7,592 nucleotides of DNA from Candidatus Bathyarchaeota archaeon (lineage in GTDB: Archaea > Thermoproteota > Bathyarchaeia > TCS64), in the NCBI GenBank assembly GCA_030593155.1, contig JAUVHT010000035.1, positions 1-7,592 on the forward strand, read 5' to 3'. Numbering within the stretch: position 1 is the stretch's first letter; each line of letters begins with the position of its first letter. Positions 1-5,268 of this stretch are shown piece by piece. The notes beneath the pieces were generated by a model. The model was not told the origin of the DNA, searched no databases, and was given only the letters and a program-made list of their open reading frames with translations. A program made the position numbers and the translations under genes.

Positions 1-380
1 CTGGCGGGTTTGCCCCCGGGGTTCCCCCAGAGCTCCACTAGGAGATCCGTGAATCCGTTTAGAACGGCAGGCTGTTTCATGAAGCCCTCGGCGCTGTTGA
101 TGAACCCGACGACCTGGAGGACCTGTTTAATCTTGTCGAGCGAGCCCAGCTGCTTCTTCAGCTGCGCGAGGCAGTTGAGGCCGACCTCCTTGGCGGCCTG
201 GTAACCCTCCTCAAGGGTCAGGTCCTTCCCCACCAGGCCGCGCTTCGTGGTCTCGAAGGGGCCCTGCCCGCACGAGAAGGCGATGTTGCCAGCCCACTTG
301 GCGCCTATGTAGTTACCCTTCGGCGCCGGTGCGGGCGGCAGTTTCAGCCCCATCTTTTCTAGCTTCTTTTCGACACTCAT
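1..380 (-). CDS. RidA family protein (YjgF/YER057c/UK114), C-terminus cut by window edge
   Basis: Reading the minus strand from the ATG at 380 gives an open frame of 126 complete codons that runs off the left edge. It begins MSVEKKLEKMGLKLPPAPAP, followed by a family-typical segment (residues 22-42) ending in SCGQGPF. A helix with GYQAAKEVGLNCLAQL (about 59-74) follows, then the strand IKQVLQVVGFINSAEGF (about 84-100). The last visible part, LWGNPGGKPA, matches the place where RidA proteins normally carry G-x-x-R, the substrate-binding arginine; it would be the next, split codon (AG at bases 2-1). Known RidA proteins are small homotrimeric cytosolic enzymes that hydrolyse reactive enamine/imine intermediates from PLP enzymes. 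The N-terminal extension resembles the longer (about 150 residue) subfamily, so some 25-30 residues are probably missing. The exact substrate of this subgroup is not established. It is divergently arranged with the MFS gene. Confidence 0.88.
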   Translation of the reverse strand, partial: MSVEKKLEKMGLKLPPAPAPKGNYIGAKWAGNIAFSCGQGPFETTKRGLVGKDLTLEEGYQAAKEVGLNCLAQLKKQLGSLDKIKQVLQVVGFINSAEGFMKQPAVLNGFTDLLVELWGNPGGKPA

Positions 381-408
381 AGGTTGTCGCCTATTAGGTG
401 GGGTGGAT

Positions 409-420
409 GGTTTTAGCTAT
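409..420 (-). promoter_or_regulatory. Candidate TATA element for the RidA-family gene
   Basis: On the minus strand this reads ATAGCTAAAACC, centred about 34 bp before the ATG at 380. With the usual archaeal TATA-to-start distance of about 25 bp, transcription would begin near 388-390, leaving a leader of under 10 nt. The match to the TATA consensus is only moderate. Confidence 0.35.
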
Positions 421-437
421 TGCGGGGGCGGGGAGAA

Positions 438-449
438 GCTTTTTAGTTT
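438..449 (+). promoter_or_regulatory. Candidate TATA element for the MFS transporter gene
   Basis: The sequence GCTTTTTAGTTT is the most T/A-rich stretch of the short divergent region. Transcription starting about 25 bp downstream would begin near 468-470. That lies after the TTG at 453 but before the in-frame TTG at 486, so it favours the later start for the transporter. Confidence 0.4.
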
Positions 450-452
450 GAT

Positions 453-1661
453 TTGCTTACTCTGTGCCAACGCGAGAGACGTGACTTGATCGAAGCCATC
501 CAGGCGCTCCTAGCATGTGTCTTCACGTCGATGCTGGGATTGGGGATCATCGGGCCCATCATCCCCCTCTACGCGGAGGACATGGGGGCCACCTTCGTCC
601 AGATCGGCCTCCTCAGCTCGGCATGGTCCATATCCAGGCTCATCTTCACCGCTCCCATGGGAAACCTCTCCGACCGGATCAGCAAGAAGAAGATCATAGC
701 CGCAGGCCTCGGCGTCTACGCAGTCATCTCGGTACTCTATGTCATCGCCTGGGACTACACCTCCCTCATCTCCATCCGGTTCCTCCACGGCTTCGGCTCC
801 GCCGCATCCATGCCCATAGCCTACGCTTACGCCGCCGAGATCGCCCCGGAGGGTCAGGAGGGGCGCTTCATGGGAAAGATGAACCTGGCTTTGTTCGCCG
901 GCATGGGGCTGGGCCCCCTCATCGGCGGCTACCTCACCGACTACTTCACCATGAGCGCCCCCTTCTACGTGATGGGAGCCCTCACAGCTCTAAGCCTCCT
1001 CCTCACCATGGCCTTCCTCCCCGACGACAGCTCCCGGAGGGGGAAAGCCGCCAAGGTCAAGCCTTCTTTCAGGAAGGTTCTATCCAAGAAGATCCTGAGA
1101 GCCGCCTTCGTCTACAGGGCCGTCGGAGCCCTGGGACGAGGCAGCATCATGGGATTCCTATCCCTCTACATCTCGGGTTCCGTGGAGACCGGGGGTCTCG
1201 GCCTTCCCATATCCATGGCGGGCCTCATCCTGTCGGTGGGGCAGTTCTCCGCCGCCCTCCTCCAGAGCCCCTTCGGGATCGCCGCGGACAGGTACAACAA
1301 GAACCTCCTCATCCTCCTCGGCGGCTTCGTAGGCGCCATCGGCCTGGCCATGTTCCCGTTCGCGAATGGGCCGTGGGAGGTGTTGGCGGCGAGGCTGGTC
1401 TTCTCTGTGGGGAGCTCCATCGGCATGCCCGCCCTGACGGCCATAGCCGTCATCGAGGGAAGGGAAATCGGCATTGGGACCACCATGAGCGTCCTCCAGA
1501 GCGCAATGAGCCTCGGTATGATAGCGGGCCCACTCCTCTCGGGGTTCCTCGTCGACATCTACGGCCTCAAACTCATCTTCTTCGTGAGCAGCCTCATCAC
1601 CTTGATGGGGACGGCGGCCTTCTGGATCCTCCAACGCTCTGAGGGGACTGGAAAAGAATAA
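453..1661 (+). CDS. Major facilitator superfamily (MFS) transporter
   Basis: A 402-residue polytopic membrane protein, the usual size for a 12-helix MFS permease. Motif A after helix 2 is visible as GNLSDRISKKK (residues 70-80) and recurs in the second half as GIAADRYNKN (275-284), as expected for two six-helix repeats. Motif C (G-x3-GP-x2-GG) is at 150-159, with a related GMIAGPLLSG at 355-364. The central cytoplasmic loop (about 191-216) is rich in Lys, Arg and Ser. Motif C is common in drug/proton antiporters, but the substrate cannot be read from the sequence. No ATG exists near the start. TTG at 453 is the first possible codon after an in-frame TAG at 444. TTG at 486 (residue 12) lies just before the first hydrophobic helix and fits the TATA element at 438-449 better. 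It diverges from the RidA-family gene and is followed closely by the iron-sulfur protein gene. Confidence 0.9.
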   Translation: MLTLCQRERRDLIEAIQALLACVFTSMLGLGIIGPIIPLYAEDMGATFVQIGLLSSAWSISRLIFTAPMGNLSDRISKKKIIAAGLGVYAVISVLYVIAWDYTSLISIRFLHGFGSAASMPIAYAYAAEIAPEGQEGRFMGKMNLALFAGMGLGPLIGGYLTDYFTMSAPFYVMGALTALSLLLTMAFLPDDSSRRGKAAKVKPSFRKVLSKKILRAAFVYRAVGALGRGSIMGFLSLYISGSVETGGLGLPISMAGLILSVGQFSAALLQSPFGIAADRYNKNLLILLGGFVGAIGLAMFPFANGPWEVLAARLVFSVGSSIGMPALTAIAVIEGREIGIGTTMSVLQSAMSLGMIAGPLLSGFLVDIYGLKLIFFVSSLITLMGTAAFWILQRSEGTGKE

Positions 1662-1665
1662 ATTT
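1657..1665 (+). promoter_or_regulatory. Candidate TATA element for the iron-sulfur protein gene, overlapping the MFS stop codon
   Basis: AATAAATTT spans the stop codon of the transporter. Its centre (about 1661) is 21 and 27 bp from the ATG codons at 1682 and 1688, which suits a leaderless transcript beginning at or near 1688. The alternative is read-through from the MFS gene, with GAGGG at 1677-1681 acting as a Shine-Dalgarno sequence 6 nt before the ATG at 1688. Confidence 0.45.
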
Positions 1666-1681
1666 CCAATCCCTTTGAGGG

Positions 1682-2356
1682 ATGGTTATGGTAGATCGCA
1701 TGCAGGGTAAGCGGTACGTGAATGACTGGACCACGGATGAGTTGAAGAACATCTACTCCGATATCACCCATGCGGTCACCGTCCCCGTCGACGTCAAGGT
1801 GAAGGCGGAGCATAGGATTCTGGATCTTGGCAGCATGGCGGAGATCCTCAGCGGGGCGGATACAATCGCCATCCAGGGATGCGACTGCCGGATCAACAAG
1901 GGGAACTGCGACGCCCCACTGGAGACCTGTATAAACCTGGACGAAGCAGGCAAGTCATTACTAGAGAGTGGCAGGCACAACCCTAGGAGGGTGACCCTGG
2001 AGGAGGCCCTCGACGCCCTGAGGATCTCCCACGAGGCCGGTCTGGTCCACATGGCCTACACCATGGAGGGAGACGATCGCCCCAAGATCATCTGCAGCTG
2101 CTGCACTTGCTGCTGCCACACCCTATCGGGCCTCCTCCGGTTCGGGATAGCTAGACACGTCCTGAGATCGGAGATGATCTCGGTGACGGACACGGATGCC
2201 TGCACGGATAGTGGGATCTGCGTGAAACGTTGCTACTTTGGCGCAAGGAAGATGGTCGACGGTAAGATGGCTTATAACCCAGATCAATGCTTTGGATGCG
2301 GCCTCTGCGTGAGCACATGCCCCGCCAACGCCATTACGCTGGAGAAGAGGAGTTGA
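1682..2356 (+). CDS. Cysteine-rich iron-sulfur protein with C-terminal ferredoxin-like (4Fe-4S dicluster) domain
   Basis: This 224-residue protein has 17 cysteines. The N-terminal part carries GCDCR at 66-70 (C67, C69), then C76 and C83, the latter in APLETCI. A second group, CSCCTCCC, spans residues 138-145, with six cysteines in eight positions. The C-terminal part is ferredoxin-like. The last motif is canonical (C203-xx-C206-xx-C209-xxx-C213-P). The preceding motif reads C174-xx-S177-xx-C180-xxx-C184, so the second ligand position is Ser and the usual Pro is Tyr. Proteins with this N-terminal layout occur in anaerobes and are usually annotated only as 4Fe-4S binding proteins, so a redox or electron-transfer role is inferred and the partner is unknown. 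Start choice: ATG 1688 (residue 3) has the better Shine-Dalgarno or leaderless spacing, and ATG 1682 gives the longest frame. There are no membrane segments or signal peptide, so it is probably cytosolic. Confidence 0.85.
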   Translation: MVMVDRMQGKRYVNDWTTDELKNIYSDITHAVTVPVDVKVKAEHRILDLGSMAEILSGADTIAIQGCDCRINKGNCDAPLETCINLDEAGKSLLESGRHNPRRVTLEEALDALRISHEAGLVHMAYTMEGDDRPKIICSCCTCCCHTLSGLLRFGIARHVLRSEMISVTDTDACTDSGICVKRCYFGARKMVDGKMAYNPDQCFGCGLCVSTCPANAITLEKRS

Positions 2357-2384
2357 GCTAACTCCTATCTTCGACCAAAGATAG
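2348..2384 (+). repeat. Two adjoining inverted repeats (tandem hairpins) at the end of the iron-sulfur protein gene
   Basis: AGGAGTT (2348-2354) pairs perfectly with AACTCCT (2360-2366) around a 5-nt loop; this stem contains the end of the coding sequence and part of the TGA stop codon. Directly after it, CTATCTT (2365-2371) pairs with AAGATAG (2378-2384) around a 6-nt loop. The arms share two bases (2365-2366). No T-run follows, so this is not a classical intrinsic terminator. It may be a 3'-end structure or a processing signal. Confidence 0.45.
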
Positions 2385-2407
2385 AGCTTCCACGTAGGCT
2401 CGGCGCC

Positions 2408-2416
2408 CTTATAACC
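2408..2416 (+). promoter_or_regulatory. TATA element for the 180-residue conserved protein gene
   Basis: CTTATAACC is centred 27-28 bp before the ATG at 2440. This is the spacing expected if transcription starts at or next to the start codon, so a leaderless mRNA is likely. No Shine-Dalgarno sequence is visible before the ATG, which agrees with that reading. Confidence 0.55.
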
Positions 2417-2439
2417 GTCCCCGAACGATTTTCACCGGG

Positions 2440-2982
2440 ATGGCGAGCCGGGAGAGAGTCGAGGCGCTCATCAAGGAGCACTTCTCGCGGAGGCCCCTGA
2501 TGAGGGCCACGGACGCTTACAAGCTGCTCTACCAAGGGGTCTTCGGGGTCGGGCACATCATGAGCGATTCTGCCTGGGAGCGGCTAGAGGAGGAGGCAGG
2601 GAGGATCAAAATCAATGATCATCCGTGGGAGCCCCTTATCGAGGATGTCTCTGCCGATGGCTCCATGGTGCGGGTGAACCTCAGACCCTACCTGAGGAGG
2701 GGCCTCCTACTTGACAGCCTCTTCGAGGCCATGAAGGAGTCAGCCAAATGGGAGGGTGCCCCCGAAGATTTCCTTTTGGCTTGGACGGTATTCCGGGAAC
2801 TCGCTGAAACGGGCGCCGTCCAAGTCGATCAGAAGGAGACCGAGGAGCTGGACGTGGAACTCGAGGAGAAGGGAGGTCGGCCTCACCATCACTCCGAAGC
2901 TTACCGCGAGGCTTATTATCCGGCTTACAGGGTCGTTAGACGCGCAATTTTGAGTAAACATCTTAAAAATCCTGAATCCTAG
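2440..2982 (+). CDS. Conserved protein of unknown function, 180 residues
   Basis: A soluble 180-residue protein with no signal peptide or membrane segment. It has patches that look constrained: DAYKLLYQGVFGVGHIMSD (25-43), EPLIEDVSADG (64-74), VRVNLRPY (77-84) and, near the C-terminus, HHSEAYREAYYPAYRVV (150-166). From memory, proteins with this same order (YKLLYQ..GxGH, PLIE..S.DG..VRV.LRPY, HHSEAYR) occur as uncharacterised proteins in several bacterial phyla. That recollection is not a search result. The His, Glu, Asp and Arg residues in these patches could form a metal or ligand site, but no reaction can be assigned. A charged Glu/Lys-rich stretch (131-146) precedes the C-terminal motif. 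The ATG at 2440 is supported by the TATA element 27 bp upstream. Neighbours are an iron-sulfur protein and an M20 amidohydrolase, and no functional link is evident. Confidence 0.8.
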   Translation: MASRERVEALIKEHFSRRPLMRATDAYKLLYQGVFGVGHIMSDSAWERLEEEAGRIKINDHPWEPLIEDVSADGSMVRVNLRPYLRRGLLLDSLFEAMKESAKWEGAPEDFLLAWTVFRELAETGAVQVDQKETEELDVELEEKGGRPHHHSEAYREAYYPAYRVVRRAILSKHLKNPES

Positions 2983-3011
2983 TCGGTTAATCAAGTAAAA
3001 ATTCATCATGC

Positions 3012-3020
3012 AATAAATAG
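3012..3020 (+). promoter_or_regulatory. Candidate TATA element for the M20 amidohydrolase gene
   Basis: AATAAATAG lies in an AT-rich island (about 2945-3035) that stands out from the GC-rich surroundings. Its centre is about 22 bp before the ATG at 3038 and 34 bp before the in-frame GTG at 3050. Either a leaderless start at 3038 or a short leader to 3050 would fit. Confidence 0.5.
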
Positions 3021-3037
3021 TACTTAGAACATAGTCG

Positions 3038-4477
3038 ATGAGACTCGAAGTGTCAGAGAATAAGAGTGTAGCCATCGATTGGATCGAGGAGAACAAGGAC
3101 AGGCTCATCGAGATCAGCGACGCGATCTGGGATTACGCCGAACTGGGGTTTGTCGAGTTCAAGTCCGCCAAGCTGCTCGCAGACGAGCTGGAGAGCCACG
3201 GCTTCAACGTCGATCGGGGAGTTGCCGGAATACCGACGGCCTTCGTCGCCACCTGGGGGAGCGGAAAGCCCATCGTAGGAGTCATGGGGGAGTACGATGC
3301 CCTCCCTGGCCTCTCCCAGAAAAAGGTTCCCTATAAGGATCCCTTTGAGGAAGGGGCGCCGGGTCATGGATGCGGCCACAACATACATGGCACCTCCGGC
3401 CTCGGTGGTGCAATGGGGGCAAAGGTAGCCATGGAGAAAGCCGGCATCCCGGGGACCATCAAGTTCTTCGGCTGCCCCGCGGAGGAGATGCTCAGCGGCA
3501 AGGTCTGGATGGTCAGGGAGGGAGTCTTCGACGGCGTAGAAGCCTGTCTTAGCCACCATCCCAGCTCTATGAATGTGGCTAGGCTGCAGAGCAGCAACGC
3601 GAACAATGCGGTGAAGTTCCACTTCCACGGGAAGACCTCCCATGCAGCGGACTCCCCGGAGCAGGGGAGGAGTGCATTGGATGCCGTGGAGCTGATGAAC
3701 ATAGGAGTCAACTTCCTCAGGGAGCACGTCATCCAGGACGCCAGGATCCACTACGTTATTGAGGAGGGCGGCGGCCAGCCCAACGTGGTGCCCGGGTACG
3801 CCAGGAGCTGGTATCTAATCAGGGCCCCTGAGAGAGACCAACTGGAGCCCATCTACGAGAGGGTTCTCAAGATCGCCGAGGGAGCAGCATTGATGACCGA
3901 GACGAGGCTGGAAGTAGAGTTCGTCAAGGGCATCTACAACAAGATGCCCAACCGGACTCTGAGCGAGATCGTAACAGCCAACATGATGGAGATCGGTACC
4001 CCGGAGTACACCGAGGAGGAAATGGGGTTCGCAAAGGAACTCGCCAAGTCCATCACCACCGAGGAGAAGAAGGACTCCCTGTGGAAGTCGAAGCGTCCGG
4101 GATGGGAGGAGTTGATGGATGTCCTTATAGACAGGAGCATAGCCGAGGATTGGTCCGAGGGGATGGTGAGCCACGGCTCCACGGACGTCTCGGACGTGAG
4201 CTGGCAGACCCCCACCATGGAGTTCGGCACGACCACCTACGTGCTAGGAGGCCCAGGCCACTCATGGCAGAACGTAGCCCAAGCGGGAACCAGCATCGGC
4301 CACAAGTCCCTCATCTTCGCATCCAAGGTCATCGCCACATCAGCCCTCGACCTCCTCACTAAGCCGGAACTCGTGATGAAAGCCCAAAAAGAGTTCGAAA
4401 GGAGGAAGAGGGGGAGAGTCTACAAATCTCCTGTCCCACCGGACGAGAAGCCGCCGCTCGACCAGTGGCTCAAATAA
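3038..4477 (+). CDS. M20 (M20D-type) metallo-amidohydrolase, similar to p-aminobenzoyl-glutamate hydrolase subunit B (AbgB)
   Basis: At 479 residues this is close to the length of AbgB-like proteins and longer than the roughly 390 of hippurate or IAA-amino-acid hydrolases. Family landmarks are GEYDALPG (84-91), GHGCGHNIHG (109-118), PAEE (147-150), SHHP (172-175), HGKTSHA (197-203) at the start of the dimerisation domain, STDVSDVSWQ (381-390) and PGHSWQ (406-411). By comparison with M20D structures, likely ligands of the two metal ions are C112, H114, E150, H173 or H174, and H408. The insertion of about 40 residues around 320-365 and the STDVSD motif are features of the AbgB group. The family hydrolyses amide bonds of N-acyl or N-aroyl amino acids. 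The true substrate here is unknown, and no AbgA or AbgT gene lies beside it. It is cytosolic, with no signal peptide. ATG 3038 is used; GTG 3050 (residue 5) is an alternative. Confidence 0.9.
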   Translation: MRLEVSENKSVAIDWIEENKDRLIEISDAIWDYAELGFVEFKSAKLLADELESHGFNVDRGVAGIPTAFVATWGSGKPIVGVMGEYDALPGLSQKKVPYKDPFEEGAPGHGCGHNIHGTSGLGGAMGAKVAMEKAGIPGTIKFFGCPAEEMLSGKVWMVREGVFDGVEACLSHHPSSMNVARLQSSNANNAVKFHFHGKTSHAADSPEQGRSALDAVELMNIGVNFLREHVIQDARIHYVIEEGGGQPNVVPGYARSWYLIRAPERDQLEPIYERVLKIAEGAALMTETRLEVEFVKGIYNKMPNRTLSEIVTANMMEIGTPEYTEEEMGFAKELAKSITTEEKKDSLWKSKRPGWEELMDVLIDRSIAEDWSEGMVSHGSTDVSDVSWQTPTMEFGTTTYVLGGPGHSWQNVAQAGTSIGHKSLIFASKVIATSALDLLTKPELVMKAQKEFERRKRGRVYKSPVPPDEKPPLDQWLK

Positions 4478-4486
4478 ACCTGATCT

Positions 4487-4501
4487 TTCCTTCCCCTTTT
4501 T
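4487..4501 (+). terminator. Pyrimidine/T-run terminator after the amidohydrolase gene
   Basis: The stretch TTTCCTTCCCCTTTTT begins about 8 nt after the TAA stop and ends in five T. T-runs of this type act as intrinsic terminators for archaeal RNA polymerase without a hairpin. No stem precedes it. Confidence 0.5.
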
Positions 4502-4526
4502 AAAATAATCACAGCATTCTAGTTCA

Positions 4527-4547
4527 TTTTTTAGAGAAAAAAGGGAG
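4527..4547 (-). terminator. T-run terminator after the metallo-beta-lactamase-fold gene, part of a T6/A6 inverted repeat
   Basis: On the minus strand, CCCTCCCTTTTTTCTCT lies just after the TAA stop at 4552-4550. On the plus strand the same place reads T6 (4527-4532), AGAG, A6 (4537-4542). The segment therefore offers a T-run to polymerases coming from either side, which suits the convergent gene arrangement. Confidence 0.5.
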
Positions 4548-4549
4548 GG

Positions 4550-5185
4550 TTATAACTTGAAGGTATCCCCGGGCTTCAGGATGACCACTTGGACGTCGGA
4601 AGCGGACTCCACTTTTTCCTTGAACTCCTCTGGGTCAGACTCCCTTGTGTGCATCGGAATCGCCTTCTTCGGGTGGATGGCGACGGTGGCCTCTGCCGCT
4701 TCCTCATTATCCATAGTATACGTGCCCCCGTTGGGGACGAGGAGCAGGTCGACGTCTTTCACATCCTTCATCTCTGGGATGAACTCGGAGTCCCCCACGT
4801 GGTATAGCGTCTTCCCACCATATCTCACGAGGTAGCCAACGCCCAACCCCTTCGGGTGGAAGGGCACCCCGGGAGACCTGAACCTCTTAATGTTGTAGGC
4901 CTCGACCGCTTCGATCTCGATGTCACCGAATATCGCCTTCTCCCCGGGCTTGAGGCTCTTCACGGGGCTCCCGATCTTCGCGGCGCAGTCGGCGGGCGCC
5001 ACGACGACCGTGTCTTCTCCCTTCACCGCGTTTACCTTGGACGGATCGCAGTGATCCATATGGGAGTGGGTCGCGAGGATAAGATCGGCCTCCTCGTCGT
5101 AGTCTCCCTGATAGGGGTCGATGTAGATGGTCTTGTCTCCCGCCTTGACCTTCCAGCTGGCGTGTCCCAGCCATTCAAGCTTCAT
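4550..5185 (-). CDS. Metallo-beta-lactamase-fold hydrolase, UPF0173/YtkL-like
   Basis: This 211-residue protein shows the metallo-beta-lactamase signature THSHMDHCD (39-47), which supplies H40, H42, D44 and H45. The other expected ligands are D132 in HVGDSEF (129-135) and H179 in PMHT (177-180). H110 in PFHPKG (108-113) probably supplies the third histidine, in a loop where the segment AYNIKRFRSPG precedes it. NGGTYTMDNEEAA (152-164) closely resembles the GGxxTMDxxxAA motif of UPF0173 proteins. The length is slightly below the roughly 225 residues common in that family. These proteins are cytosolic metal-dependent hydrolases whose physiological substrates are mostly unknown. The start at ATG 5185 is supported by a strong TATA element upstream and by GGTGA at 5195-5191, a weak Shine-Dalgarno match 5 nt before it. 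It lies downstream of the 300-residue gene on the same strand but appears to have its own promoter. Confidence 0.87.
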   Translation of the reverse strand: MKLEWLGHASWKVKAGDKTIYIDPYQGDYDEEADLILATHSHMDHCDPSKVNAVKGEDTVVVAPADCAAKIGSPVKSLKPGEKAIFGDIEIEAVEAYNIKRFRSPGVPFHPKGLGVGYLVRYGGKTLYHVGDSEFIPEMKDVKDVDLLLVPNGGTYTMDNEEAAEATVAIHPKKAIPMHTRESDPEEFKEKVESASDVQVVILKPGDTFKL

Positions 5186-5212
5186 GGTTTCACCGGTAAT
5201 AAATCGCGGTCA

Positions 5213-5225
5213 AACCTTTTATATC
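5213..5225 (-). promoter_or_regulatory. Strong TATA element for the metallo-beta-lactamase-fold gene
   Basis: The minus strand reads AGATATAAAAGGT here, with TATAAAAGG at 5223-5215 matching the archaeal TATA consensus very well. Its centre is about 34 bp before the ATG at 5185. Transcription would start near 5193 with a leader of about 8 nt. It sits within 50 bp of the stop codon of the preceding gene on the same strand. Confidence 0.65.
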
Positions 5226-5268
5226 TCCCCTTAGGGACGATGACTCCTCATCCCGGTCAAAGAACGGC

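Noticed and set aside
10..204. 64-codon plus-strand frame at the left edge
   Set aside because: It lies antisense to the RidA-family gene, which has clear family motifs through the same bases.
515..1642. Long 375-codon plus-strand frame rich in Arg, His and Pro overlapping the MFS gene
   Set aside because: It is a frame-shifted shadow of the transporter gene caused by GC-rich third positions. The composition is unlike a real protein and the MFS frame has clear family motifs.
2365..2384. Rho-independent terminator after the iron-sulfur protein gene
   Set aside because: A stem is present but no T-run follows; it is listed as an inverted repeat instead.
3053..3751. 232-codon minus-strand frame opposite the amidohydrolase
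   Set aside because: Antisense shadow of a gene with unmistakable M20 motifs; no family resemblance of its own.
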